The notes: generated by a model not told the origin, from the letters alone. Positions 46,801 through 58,883 are shown, numbered from the stretch's first letter. The stretch is 64,000 nt of DNA from Hermatobates lingyangjiaoensis (GCA_026182355.1 JAPFBL010000084.1:11578001-11642000); one strand, 5' to 3'. A program made the numbers and translations.

Positions 46801-49800
46801 CTAGTGTATGTGTACACAAGTTGTAATGTAAGTGTATTGCATTAAAAATGTAAACATTTCAAAGGAAAAAACAGCTCAGAAATTTCCTTGCGGTAGCTCA
46901 ATTGATATCGTACTTCCTTTGATTGTTTTAATACATTTGCATGAGTATTTCTTTGAGGATAATACTTTTAATAAGCGTTAACTAATTAAACAGACATATT
47001 GGAAGCTAAAAAATGTTTATTTTTCATGTAGGCTGAAGCACCTGTATACTGGAATATTCAAGAGTGGTGTGAAGGGTTTAAAAAGCTCATTGACAGTCTT
47101 CAGTTGGATAAAGTGCATTTATTTGGAGCTTCTCTAGGTAAAAATAAAAAATTGTGAATTGTTTGTATGGAGTGTTTTCTTAACATTGAAGTGCTACTTC
47201 TAAACTTTTTTTTAATGCTTAATTCAGTTTATGTTAAAAATTAAAAAAAAAAATTTTTTTGTTTATAATACAATTCTTATCATATACAATAATATATATT
47301 TTACCTTGTATATACAGTGTAATTTATTTTATGTTAATAAATATTCGTTTAATGTTAGGTGGATTTCTGGCTCAAAAATTTGCAGAGTTTACTAGTAATA
47401 GACCATGTGTTCTTTCGCTTATCCTTTGTAATTCTTTCTGCGATACATCTGTCTTCAAATCCCATGAATCTTCCACAGTGTGAGTTAATCATTAATTGAT
47501 TCTGAAGAAATTTAATTTAATTTTTATTAAGAGGTTTTATTCTATTATTTGTTTTTAGTTTTTGGCTTATGCCTTCTTTGGTATTGAAAAAAATGATTAT
47601 GGGAAATTTTACTTCTTGCCACAAAGACGTAAGGATAATTGATTCGGTTGATTTTATGGTAGAAAAGGTAATTATATATTCCTCTATTTGACATTACTAA
47701 GAACAATATACAATAAACTTTGGGAAGTATTTAAGACTATTTTTTTTATTTTATTCATCTTTATTATTCTAAATTACCGTCATTTAAATGGAATTATGTG
47801 TTTTATCCCTTCTGGTGGATGTTTGTAAAGCTGTGTGATCAACAACATGATTTCCTTCAAAAAAAGAATCATTTACTTTATGTTCTGAAGGTATAATAGT
47901 ATTTTTCAATCTCATATACCTATTAATATTAATAATAATAGCAATAGGCATACTATTTTAAAATTATTTTTATTTTTGTAAGTATTATGTAACAATAATG
48001 TCCGTGGATATATAGTTAAGTTTTTATTTCTAAAGGAACTTTCAAAGATATTTGGTGGTAAACGGTATTTCTCTTATTTTTAAAATTTTTGAATACTTAA
48101 TATCACAGATTAGCTTTATCCATCCTCCTGTAGTTTTATCTTCGTTTTTACTTTACTATAAGTAAAGTATAGTGATTGTGAAAAAATTCGATCTCGAGAT
48201 TTGGACGGAATTACATGTTTTGAGGTCCCAGAAGTCGTTTTATGAAGTTTTTTCGATGATTTCTGTGTGGGTGGGTGGGTGGGTGAGTGTGTTAGCATTG
48301 CTTGTTACCACGCTACGGTTCAGAATCTTTGATGGATCAAGTTGGTATTTTACAAAAAAATGGGCCTCATAGGGAAGAAGATCCCTATTGTTTGGGAAGA
48401 ATTATGCATGATGGGAAAGTCACTTTTTTTTCCAAAAACCGTTTTTTAGAAAACATTTTTTTCTCCTAACCTGATAACCCTTTGGTTTTGAAATTTTAGC
48501 ATTATCTTTGAGGTTACAAATGGAACAAACGAAAAATATATTCACAATTTTAAAACAACGGGAAATATTTTTTTCTCAATAAAATGTAAAAATTTTGACT
48601 TATAATTCAATCTCAAATGTATATATACATCTCAAATATATGGAAAATGATTTCAGATAATTTTTTCAAAATTACATTTACCAAATGGGCGTTAAGAGTA
48701 CAAATTCTGTTTTCAGAAAATGTTTTTTTGACGCTAAATTAGCAATTGATAAAAAAAAATTCATGAAGTTTCAGTTTTTGGAAAGAGCAATAACCCTATA
48801 AAAACTGTTTGTTTATCCTAGACTAAGGGATCACCTGCTATACTTGTAGAATTTTTGATATTTTTTTACAATGTTTACATTGACTTAGAAATTTTTTTAG
48901 CAAAACCACTGAGATAAAATTAGAATATTCTAGTCTAATAGTTCATATTTATTATTTTCAAAAATTAGAAGCTCCCAGCTATAAATGATTTAAATTATAT
49001 TGAATAGCTGGCTTCGACTTTGAGTTGAGTAAGTAAACTGGTTAATTACTAATATATTTTTTCTCAATATACATTCATAGCAAGCTTATAACAGAGTACA
49101 GAAGGCAGGAAAAGGATAACACTCACTCAGAAAAAAATGTATATATGATATTTGATAAAGGGGAAGGAAAATGATTTTCTTAAATACTAAGGAGCAATAA
49201 ATTTCCCCGTGTAATAATTCTGTAAAAGCACAAAAATGTAAAACGTAATTCAAAATGGAAATCTTTTGTTTGAAGATTAATAAATGTAATTATCGTACAT
49301 CCTTAATTATAAATTATCTTAAAACGACATTTTTTCTTCGATGTTTGTGATGTTTTTCGGAGAAAATAAGAGTATTTTCCTGTTTTAAATTTGAAAATTT
49401 CACCTAAATATTCAATGAAGAAGGAGGTGAAGTAAACGATGTAAGAAATCCACTGGCTATTTGAACAAAGGCTATGTTCTCTTGTAGGAGATTATTTCCT
49501 ATCAAGAAATTTTCACTTTAACTTTTCAAAAATGTTATTACTGCTGTAGTTATACTAATGAGATTATTTGCATCAGCTGTGGTATGTACAAAAATAAGCT
49601 TATATATTGATAAATCGATCAATCACTATCTGTACTATCTCAGAAATGAAAGACTAATAAACATCTCCCATTTAAATGTTTTCATTATGCTTAAATGAGA
49701 CATTATATATTAAATATCCAATAACATTGATATTAAATTTACTTATAGTAAAGTTGAGTATCTTAAAACGACATTTTTTCTTCGATGTTTGTGATGTTTT

Positions 49801-52800
49801 TCGGAGAAAATAAGAGTATTTTCCTGTTTTAAATTTGAAAATTTCACCTAAATATTCAATGAAGAAGGAGGTGAAGTAAACGATGTAAGAAATCCACTGG
49901 CTATTTGAACAAAGGCTATGTTCTCTTGTAGGAGATTATTTCCTATCAAGAAATTTTCACTTTAACTTTTCAAAAATGTTATTACTGCTGTAGTTATACT
50001 AATGAGATTATTTGCATCAGCTGTGGTATGTACAAAAATAAGCTTATATATTGATAAATCGATCAATCACTATCTGTACTATCTCAGAAATGAAAGACTA
50101 ATAAACATCTCCCATTTAAATGTTTTCATTATGCTTAAATGAGACATTATATATTAAATATCCAATAACATTGATATTAAATTTACTTATAGTAAAGTTG
50201 AGTTCAGGCCACTCCAGATTTTTTTACATTGTTTACTTGGCTTAGAAATTTTTTGAGCGGATTCACTGAGATAAAATTGATATTTATATTGGAAAAAATT
50301 AAAGAATTTATTGACTTACATGAGATATAAAAGGAATAATATTATTACAAGTAATAAATCACCGCCAATAAACATATATAAATTTCCTTTACCTTCCATG
50401 GTATGATGGATTTGACTCATAATATGCTTTAATAAATTTATATATTGCACTCTTGAGCAAAATATAATATCAGTTATAATTACTTTATCTTTGTGAATTG
50501 CAGTATTTTTTCATGCTATTGAAATGTGACGAAAGACTTTCCTCAAAAAGAGCAGTTCTGTTTGTTGACAAAATATCCAGTTTTTTCACTATACTAGTCT
50601 AATAGTTCATATTTATTATTTTCAAAAATTAGAAGCTCTCAACTATAAAAGTTTTAAATTATACTGAATAGCTTTGACTTTGATTTGAGTATGTAAACTG
50701 ACTAATTACTAGTATAATTTTTCTCAATATAAATTAATAGCAACCTTATAACAGAGTACAGCAGGCAGGAACAATAAAGGCCAAAAATGTAAAATATAAT
50801 TCAGAATTGAAGTCTTTCGTTTGAAGATTAATAAATGTAATTAACGTATTATAAATTATCTTAAAATGACATTTTTTCTTCTATGTTTATGATGTTTTTT
50901 AGAGAAAATAAGAGTATTTCCTGTTTTAAAATTAAAAGTTTGGCTTAAATATTTAATACAGGAGATCAAGTAAACGATGTAAGAAATCCACTGGCTATTT
51001 GAAGAAAAGCCATGTTCTCTTGTAGGAGATTGTTTCGTATCAAGAAACTTTTTACTTTGGCTTTTCATAAATGTTATTACTGCTGTAGTTATACTAATGA
51101 GATTATTTGCATCAGTGGTGTGTTATACAAAATTAACCTTATATATTGATAAGTCGATCAATCACTATCTGCACTACCTCAGGAATGAAAGACTAATAAA
51201 GATCTTCCATTTAGATGTTTACATTATGCTTAAATGAGACATTATATATTATATACCCTAGAACAGGGCTTCTTAAACTGTGGGTCGCGACCCCCAGGGG
51301 GGTCGCGAGACTACAGAAAGGGGGTCGCAAAGATCTGATACTTTGATACTGATACTGATATAATTATATATACTCGTATGTGAAATTAATGGGTACGTAT
51401 TCTTTAATCCTTATTTTATTTACATTATAAAATAGTGCGATATTACATCTACGGTTAATATATATTTCATTATATGGAGGAGGGGGTCGTTTAAAATTTC
51501 CTAAGCTTGAAGGGGGTCGCTATATAAAAAAGTTTAAGAAGCCCTGCCCTAGAAGATTGATATTAAATTTACTTATAGTAAAGTTGAGTGTAGGCCACTC
51601 CAGATATTTTTTATTGTTTTCCTGCATTGTTTAATCTCTTTGTAAAAAGCTGGTTTACGAAACTCATGAAATGTAGCGTTATTGTTAATTGAAAAATCAA
51701 CAATTAAAAAGGTGTAGCCAGTAAACTTATGGAATCAAACAAGGACAAATGAAGTATTTTTAGTTGGTCGCAGGAAAATGAATATTCATGAAACTATATC
51801 TACGAAAAGTCAGAATATAAAATCGGAAACTCATAAAGGCTTATTATATTACAAGTTAACACTCCCAACTTGTAAGGTTGCTGACATTCAGTAATATGGA
51901 ATCACGTAGCTTAGAGTCCCGGAATTTGTTTCAGCCAATAGATTTTTCCTTGAAATTTTGCTAACATACGGACCCTAGGAATTCTCCCTTCAGTACTGTA
52001 AAGCTACTTTGAGGAAAGTCACTGTTAACTACATCGATGGAACTTTATATTATCAGACTGTAATAATAACAATTGGTTCACTAGTAGGAGTACAGTGTGC
52101 CTTTTAATCGGGGACGTTTTATGTAGTTGTGCTTACTGATCTATTTAAATGGTACGACGCTCAAATATCTGTCAAAATGTTTTAATATTACTTTGGTAAG
52201 ATACGAAATCGTATTGCTTGATGGATTGTCGGAGCGTAATGGTGTTCTAGAGCATCGCAGAGTAATATTTAGTACTATATTTTAACATAATACTAGTATA
52301 AACAAAGAGTTGAAGCGATGCTGTTTACAATCCGGTGCGCCTTACACTGGTCGGCAATCATTAATCTTACCAGATTAGTCTTTCATCTAAAGAAACTTTT
52401 AAGTATTAGCATACCAGTGAGAGTTATAGTTTAGTATTTTGTTATAAATAGGGTCTTTGAGACCTACTTTCTTTTTTCTTGAGAAATGTATAAGAACGGT
52501 TTTATCTGGATTTATATCAAGCTCTTTCTGTTTTATCTATCTTTGAAAAATTTTCGGATCATGCGGCATTAGCTCAAAGGTTGTACCATCCAGCATTCAT
52601 ATTTTTGAAATAACAAGGTCATATACATACCTTGCATATCGTAACATTGATTATTTACTGTATCTAGAAGGTTATCTACAACTAATGACCTCAATAGGAA
52701 AACTAATACAACTCCCTGAGGGCAAACTCTAATGGAGACAATCTCAGTTGTGCTTGATGACAATTATTCTAATGGGGCACTAATTATTCTTGAATTTGAT

Positions 52801-55013
52801 TATTGTAATGCATTCTATAGTTCACGACAGAAAATCGTTAAATAGGTTTGATTCACAGGATTCTAAAGCATGTTGTCAAAAGCTCCGTCAGTATCCAATA
52901 CCCAGTCCAGTGTAAATCCGTTAAGACTTGGGAAGTTTTCTATTTTGTTAACCAAAGTTTTTTGAGCTATCTCTGTTGATTTTAAATTATTATATGTAGG
53001 TTGTCCTTATTCACTAGACATTTCTCATGCTACTAATTTAAAATCTAAGATAGGGTTTTTCGATCTATTAAGTCAGTCTTGCATTTGATTACGAAATTTA
53101 TCATATAAACGTCAGTTTTGCATTTGTTTACGTCGTTTCTCATTTGGTAAAGTCAGTGTTGCATTTGATTAATTCGCTTCATAAAAAAAAAATAGAAAAA
53201 TACTTTAATAACAAATAATTTGTCTTAAGTCTTGATGATTTCTCGATTAGCTGACATATTTAAGTTCCGAAGCATATTTCGATAAATGAAACAGATTTTT
53301 TTAAATTAACAGACGGATAAGTGAAAAAAAATAAAAACAGGAATTAATTTACTAATATAGTATTTTTTCGTTAAAATCAGTACTCATGTTTTACTAATTC
53401 TTTTTGAGGTGTTAACTGTGCATAAAAGTTGAGGCTGGGTTCAATAGAAGTCAATAAAACAAAGTGGTTTTAGGGTGAAGATGATTGACCTAACTTAATT
53501 ACTTTTAAACGATGCTTTAATAAAGTAATTTCAAAATATAGATTGTATATCACTCAACTTTAGTAATATCTCAACTCGGTGACAGTGTGAATATTAATAT
53601 AGGTGGACGTTATGCTTATCAGTGTTTATATATCAGGGATCACAATTACAGTGTTATTGATTCTATTAGCGCAATGCGGTTAAGCCCTCATGGTCTATAA
53701 CTGTGTACAGCGAGGTTACATCCACGGTAACAAGCAGGATCGGATGAGGGGGGGATTCAGAGAGGGATACATTTTTGATCTTTTCATAGAAGTGAAAGGA
53801 GTCTTTACAGAAAGATGGTTGACTGCTCACTAGGGGTTGCAGAATAAAATTGTAATTGTGCCTGAGCAAGTCGCTTATAAGCATCGCGGTCCATTAGTAG
53901 CACAACTGTGGGAACCCATGTCCGCGGTCATGATGAGGAGATGGCTGTTCTTCATGAAGTTTTGAGTGACTCGCTCAGCTTGAGGAATGTTATCGGTGGG
54001 ATTAAGGAATTTCAAGAATGAAGGATTAGAAACTCTATTGAGGAGGAGTGAAATAAATTGTTCCAGGGGATGGGAAGCTAGAAGAGGTGGAGGCTCATGA
54101 CTGGAGGGAGTCTTAAATTTTTGGTCAGAGTTGTGCACTGTGGGGTGGACGGATGGTTGAGGATCAGTACGGGATTTCCAAAAATGTTGCCAACAGAGGG
54201 ACCTACAAAACATCTGAACTTCCTCCAGTAGTTTTATAGGTTGGTCTTTGGGAGTGGGACAGAACGAAAGCCCCTTGGAAAGGCGGTTTCTTTCGTCATA
54301 GGTGAGGGGGTGGGTTGACAAATTACAAATAGTTTGATCTTGAGTGGGAGTAGGATCGGAATCATTCCCAGGGGATTCAGGGTTAAGGGAGAGTTGGGGA
54401 AGGGTCAGAAGTGAGGTCTCTCAGTAACAATTCCTACCCTGTTCCCTGTGATATCTCTTGCACCTCCTGTAACTGAATTTATCGCTTGGATTGTACTCGA
54501 TGTGGTGTGTTTACGTCAGCTTCGCTTAAACCAAGCTGAACCGAAGTATGAACAATCACAGGGCGTCCGTTGGTCAGCGCAACAACTTACCCATAGCCAT
54601 CCATGCTAATTCCCATGACCTCTGTTTTAATGATTACTTCCGGGTACAAATCCTTAAACACATCCCCGAATCTATATTTTGATCCCGCTCTGCGGTGGTT
54701 CAACAAGTTTCTCTGGAGGCCAGTTTCAGTTTACTTCTCAACGCAAGTACTTCGCACTTCCTCCTGATGACAACTGATGTCGAAATATTGAAGTGAATTT
54801 TGTAGTGATTTTCTTTGTTCTTTTCTCGTTCTCCCAGGAGGAGAACGAGCCCCAAGGAGGCATATGAATGCCTCTTCGGAAGCTCTAAGGGTGACATTGG
54901 AATTAGACTCGGGGATTTGTTTGAGGATTTGTACCCTGAAACAATCATTGAAAGGGAGGTCATGGGAATTATATTATATTATATTATTATATTATATTAT
55001 ATTATTATTATAT

Positions 55014-55049
<36 letters not shown>

Positions 55050-55767
55050 TTTTTCGTTGGAAATACGATCCTTTCGGTTTGAACCGTCTTCAGGAGAGAT
55101 AAGAGAGGGAAACCAAGCGTACCGGTTCAGAGACAGTTGGAGACCCTTTTCAGGAACCGTGTCTCTCCTGAAGACGGTTCAAACCGAAAATTAGAGACTA
55201 GTGTGTGCTTTTGATTTCTCTATGTTTCTTTTGCTATATTGAACTATATATATATATCAGTTCACAAACGAAGAAAAGCAACACACAGAGAAAGAGACAC
55301 ACTTACAAACTCAAATTTTCGGATGATCCGTCTTCAGGAGAAAAGAGAGAAAGGGCGACCAAGCACGCCGGAAACACAACGGAGGAAGTGCGAAGTACTT
55401 GCGTTGAGAAGTAAACTGAAACTGGCCTCCAGAGAAACTTGTTGAACCACCGCAGAGCGGGATCAAAATATAGATTCGGGGATGTGTTTAAGGATTTGTA
55501 CCCGGAAGTAATCATTAAAACAGAGGTCATGGGAATTAGCATGGATGGCTATGGGTAAGTTGTTGCGCTGACCAACGGACGCCCTGTGAAACTGTGTTTC
55601 CGGCGTGCTTGGTCGCCCTTTCTCTCTTTTCTCCTGAAGACGGATCATCCGAAAATTTGAGTTTGTAAGTGTGTCTCTTTCTCTGTGTGTTGCTTTTCTT
55701 CGTTTGTGAACTGATTTGCGTCCAGTTTGGATCGTTTTTTCGAATTTTAAGTATATATATAATATAT

Positions 55768-55798
<31 letters not shown>

Positions 55799-56085
55799 AC
55801 TTTAAATTACACAAAGCACGACACAGAAAAGAGACTAAAAAGAACACTTACAGAATTCAATATTTCGAACTGTTGTTCGTCATCAGGAGAGTAGACTGGA
55901 AGAGAGGACGAGGTGAGAGAGATCTCTCATATATATATATGATTAAACCACAATAAGAATGGGAAAACTCAGTTGGGTTTTTGACTCTGACGAAGACCGC
56001 TTGTTACGGTTGAAAGATCTTAGTCTTGTTTTCCCATTCTTATTGTGGTTTAATCATTGATTGTTGTTTCACGTGTTTATGTGAA

Positions 56086-56124
<39 letters not shown>

Positions 56125-56254
56125 TACTTGCCGTTGCGTCTACAACGTGCTTGGTCTCCCATTCTCTTTTCTCCTGAAGACGGATTACCCGAAAATTTGA
56201 GTCTGTAAGTGTGTTTCCCTACTTTGTGTGTTGCTCTTTGTTAATCTCGAACTC

Positions 56255-56292
<38 letters not shown>

Positions 56293-56440
56293 AAAAATAC
56301 TGTCTATGATGCCAATCTTAATCCAACTTTAAATCAAAATTCATAACCTGCCTACAACTTGTATTCACTTGCTCTCTGACGACGTGAAAACGAAAGGCCT
56401 CAGAGCGACTATCTTCATTCATTTGTGGTGAGTTACCTGA

Positions 56441-56472
<32 letters not shown>

Positions 56473-58883
56473 GAATTTAAAAAAGAACACATAGAAAGGA
56501 AACCACTGAACTCACTACTATATTTCGATGTCCTCGTCTTCAGGAAAAGAAGTGAATCGCTCCAAAGGCTGATAACGACTGACTTGGCGTTCGAACTGAA
56601 GCACTCAAACAGTGTAGCAAACTTTCGGAGGAAAGGTAGACAGGGAAGATAAAGAGATAAAAGCCAAATAAAAATTAAAAAATGAAAACATTTAACTAAA
56701 ATAAAATTAAAAGCTGATAACAACTTTAAAAAAAAAAAAATCAACGATTGAGGTTAAGCCCAGGAGCCGATCTACCGCCCAGAAGACTAATAAGTGCTTC
56801 TTCTGAAGCTCTCAGAGTAACTTTCGATTTAGTCTGATCAAACTGATTAGTCTGGGCGGTAGATCGGCTCCTGGGCTTAACCTCAATCGTTGATTTTTTT
56901 TTTTTTTTTTAAAGTTGTTATCAGCTTTTAATTTTATTTTAGATAAATGTTTTCATTTTTTAATTTTTATTTGGCTTTTATCTCTTTATCTTCCCTGTCT
57001 ACCTTTCCTCCGAAAGTTGGCTACACTGTTTGAGTGCTTCAGTTCGAACGCCAAGTCAGTCGTTATCAGCCTTTGGAGCGATTCACTTCTTTTCCTGAAG
57101 ACGAGGACATCGAAATATAGTAGTGAGTTCAGTGGTTTCCTTTCTATGTGTTCTTTTTTAAATTCTAGTTTATTCAGTTCGAAGAATCGTTTCTGCTAAT
57201 TATATATATATATCAGTGTATTGTCACTGATGTAAATCTGTTTAACTATTAAATTTGTTAACAATAAGTTATTATTGTATGTTAAAATTAATTATTATTT
57301 GTGTAGAATAGAAAGTAATTCATTTTTTTTTTGTTTTAGTTGGATAGTTTGAGTCAACAAGATTTAGCTTCAAGACTGACTTTAAATTGTATTAATTGTT
57401 ATGTTCAACCCCAGAGACTGTCATATTTGAAGTCTGTAACTATAATTGATGTTTTTGATGGTTACGCTCTTTCTACACCAGTAAGAGAAGAATTGTATAA
57501 GTGTTATCCTAATGCTAAGCTGGCTCACTTAAAAACTGGTGGTGATTTCCCTTATCTAAGTAGAAGTGATGAAGTGAATCTCTACTTACAGGTACCTTTC
57601 TGTGATTTGTGTTTTTTTACTAATTTTAATCTTTCATTTATCAGGATTTATTTAAAATATAACTATAATGTTTAAAATAAAAATGAATTTATTTCAAGTT
57701 TACACATACATTATTGCTTGTGTAAACTCAATAAATGGATATTTGTTTGAAAGGGTTGAACTTGCGCTATCAAAATAGGATGTGAAATGAGATAAAACAT
57801 CCATTCCGAAGTATATTTCAAGTTTTTTTTATTATCCATGAATTATCAAAAACTAAGAAACTGTTAATTCTATTAGTTGTAATAAATTGCAAACATTGAT
57901 GTTCAAAGGAAATTAATCATTAAAGCATAATACTTTTGTTTCTTGATAAACTAATATAGATCAGGGTAAATACATCATAACTATTCAAAGCATATAAGTT
58001 GTATAGAAGAAATAATATGAAACATAATATATATATATGGAAGTGCTTACAAAAGAAAAAGTAACAGAAGATTAAATGATTAGGGGGAAATGTTTGACAT
58101 TATGCTCTCATGCATAATGAAAGCAATATTACATTGAACGAAGAAAAACCTTTTTAACTCTCATGTGGGAAAGAACTAATAAAGAACTTTAGGAAATAGA
58201 TGTATAATTTTAATTGTTAGCAATTAAAAGTTTTGATTAACCAGGGAATTTAATTCCTGGGAGAATTTCTCCTGGGCTTACAAAATGATGACATAATTTA
58301 CGTATGTAAAGAGTCTAATAGGGTCATTCCTAGTATCTCCAGTTCCCTGTCTTACTTAATTGGAGTGGTTGTTCTGTTTGACTCTCTGCATAGATTTTAT
58401 CTTTATAGTATTTATGATGGAAGGATAGGACTTAGGTCTGAACAACTAAAGATTGATCACACATCAGCAAAATCCAATCTGAGAAATCGTTTTAATAATT
58501 ATATTATTTTATTTAATTATAGGCAGCTATGCAAACAGTGTCAGAGGTTTTCCATTCTAGGGTTAAGTTGTGGAAATACATTCAGTTTTATTAAGTGCTA
58601 CAAAACATTCTAGATGTTTTTGTCTGATAATCGTTATAGATATATTTGGTAAATATAATTAAATAGAATTCTGTGTGTTAAAGGTTAAAAGTATCCTATT
58701 AACTATTTCGTAAGCCTTGTGAGCGATGCTACTAAAACAATTAAAATTAAAAATTATGTTATAAAATGTAAAGATTAAAAAGTTATGCACCACTGCTAAA
58801 ATGTACCTAAGATTAATTTCTTATTTCAGATTCACTTGCAGAAATATGATAATACTGAATTAACTGCAAGACGTCCTTGCTGA
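43857..58883 (+). CDS. SPG21: Maspardin (SPG21), alpha/beta-hydrolase-fold protein
   Basis: Seven exons: 43857-43955, 44244-44378, 47032-47137, 47359-47479, 47559-47667, 57340-57591 and 58830-58883. The total is 876 nt, 291 aa; all phases agree. It matches human maspardin along its length: [27 protein letters not shown], the nucleophile elbow [18 protein letters not shown] (S112), [44 protein letters not shown]. The end is shorter than in the human protein (308 aa). Known as a CD4-binding, endosome-associated protein lost in Mast syndrome; enzymatic activity is doubtful. The ATG at 43857 was chosen; an upstream ATG at 43843 meets a stop at once. Intron 5 is 9.7 kb of transposons. AATAAA at 58992. 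Confidence 0.95.
44500..44660. repeat. PLE-type short inverted repeat
   Basis: GGTTGAAAGATCTTAGTC at 44537 and TTCTTACTGTAGTTTAGACG at 44566, with AGACGAAGAGTAG in front, correspond to the right half of the family seen at 45138-45326. Maspardin intron 2. Confidence 0.5.
44700..45066. repeat. Inverted-repeat PLE / hammerhead-type element
   Basis: The arms are reverse complements: TATACTTTATCGGGACTCGG ... CCAACGTTTCGGTCTTTAT facing AAAGACCGAAACATTGGCAA ... GAGTCCCGATAAACTATAG. Same family as 14488-14815. (TA)n tracts flank it at 44686-44697 and 45090-45105. Maspardin intron 2. Confidence 0.75.
45138..45326. repeat. PLE-type inverted repeat
   Basis: Left CCAACGTCCAAACCATAATA, right TATTGTGTTTTGGACGTTG. 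It contains two inverted diverged hammerhead-like cores (CTCAGACAAAGACC ... GCTTGAAAGATC). It follows a (TA)n tract by about 30 bp. Confidence 0.65.
45500..46245 (+). pseudogene. Penelope-like reverse transcriptase fragment
   Basis: 45825-46070 reads GVAVGS, then after frame changes [17 protein letters not shown], the RT catalytic YVDD box, followed by [10 protein letters not shown] and FTID.FIQNN. Several stops and shifts make it non-functional. A hammerhead-like GAAGATGGCTGAAAAAGTCG is on the minus strand at 45545-45565, so two PLE pieces may be joined. Maspardin intron 2. Confidence 0.75.
46246..46720 (+). other. Unassigned protein-like frame, likely mobile-element remnant
   Basis: The 46256-46486 frame (76 codons, [20 protein letters not shown] ... 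[14 protein letters not shown]) continues after the stop with [20 protein letters not shown] in another frame. It is protein-like but of no family I recognise. It lies in maspardin intron 2 directly after the Penelope fragment. Confidence 0.35.
49315..50202 (+). repeat. Perfect 444-bp tandem duplication
   Basis: Bases 49315-49758 and 49759-50202 look identical when read side by side (TATCTTAAAACGACATT ... TTATAGTAAAGTTGAG). A third, diverged relative lies at 50860-51590. The identity suggests a very recent event, or an assembly artefact. Confidence 0.85.
51264..51546. mobile_element. hAT-type MITE with 8-bp TSD
   Basis: The ends CAGGGCTTCTTAAACTGTGG and AGTTTAAGAAGCCCTG are inverted. The subterminal GGTCGCGACCCCC and repeated GGGGGTCG boxes are typical of the SPIN/Buster-type hAT group. 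The target duplication CCCTAGAA is perfect (51256-51263 and 51547-51554). 283 bp, non-coding, nested in the third copy of the 444-bp unit. Confidence 0.92.
51611..52439. other. AT-rich intron sequence, nothing recognised
   Basis: Part of maspardin intron 5 between the repeat block and a non-LTR RT fragment. Scattered weak frames only. Confidence 0.3.
52440..53000 (-). pseudogene. Non-LTR reverse transcriptase fragment
   Basis: On the minus strand about 52960 reads [15 protein letters not shown] and 52760-52600 reads [27 protein letters not shown]. These are the RT boxes DxxGAFDN and GCPQGGVLSPLLW...VVD of R1/Jockey-type elements, with the YADD box decayed. Stops and shifts throughout. Confidence 0.75.
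53072..53175 (+). repeat. Three imperfect ~40-bp tandem units
   Basis: Units begin GTCAGTCTTGCATTTG, GTCAGTTTTGCATTTG and GTCAGTGTTGCATTTG at 53072, 53111 and 53152. No function suggested. Confidence 0.55.
53640..54450 (-). pseudogene. Penelope-like element N-terminal / RT part
   Basis: Minus frame 54321-53875 carries [19 protein letters not shown], the usual start block of PLE proteins, then [19 protein letters not shown] (LxxNxDIVIKPADKG-type box). Frame 53884-53666 continues with [19 protein letters not shown], the RT motif with the first catalytic Asp (DVTSLYT). The frame changes between the two. The rest of the RT and the endonuclease are absent. Confidence 0.85.
54557..55690. repeat. 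Large inverted PLE-type repeat around an AT-rich centre
   Basis: 54557-54768 (CAGGGCGTCCGTTGGTCAGC ... GTACTTCGCACTTCCTCC) and 55380-55588 are reverse complements. The left arm ends in TCCTGATGACAACTGATG then TCGAAATATT, a CTGATGA/GAAA hammerhead-like core. The centre holds TTA-rich and (TA)n tracts (54965-55047) and a further pair of CTGAAGACGGTTC arms. No conserved frame. Confidence 0.75.
55735..56466. repeat. Cluster of short PLE-type repeats separated by (TA)n
   Basis: (TA)n tracts at 55770-55798, 56091-56119, 56258-56289 and 56441-56466 alternate with short hammerhead-type units. The best one, plus strand 55987-56015, reads CTGACGA, an ACCG/CGGT stem with loop CTTGTTA, then GAAA. Confidence 0.7.
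56467..57171. repeat. 705-bp near-perfect palindrome of two PLE-type repeats
   Basis: The arms 56467-56795 and about 56850-57171 are nearly identical reverse complements (AACTAGAATTTAAAAAAGAA facing TTCTTTTTTAAATTCTAGTT). Each arm carries CTGAAGACGAGGACATCG followed by AAATATAG near its outer end. The short unpaired centre is at about 56800-56848. Maspardin intron 5. Confidence 0.85.
57592..58829. other. Maspardin intron 6, nothing recognised
   Basis: AT-rich, no repeat or domain recognised. An open frame at 58365-58613 has no protein-like features. Confidence 0.35.

Larger units (their letters stand above)
48148..51610 (+). repeat. TTTACTTATAGTAAAGT repeat, copy A region with internal duplications
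   Basis: It begins TTTACTTTACTATAAGTAAAG. End motifs TTTACTTATAGTAAAGTTGAG recur at 49738, 50182 and 51571. After the second, an internal module restarts (50212-50860) and a third, diverged copy of the 444-bp unit follows (50860-51590), interrupted by a hAT-type MITE. The left part has (GTGG)n at 48267-48285. No frame of note. The whole block sits in maspardin intron 5. Confidence 0.65.

Noticed and set aside
54965..55082. Frames of repeated I/Y residues
   Set aside because: They are translations of (TA)n and TTA-rich tracts.
56433..57199. Two near-identical ~100-codon frames on opposite strands
   Set aside because: They are the same repeat arm read twice because of the palindrome; non-coding hammerhead-type repeat.
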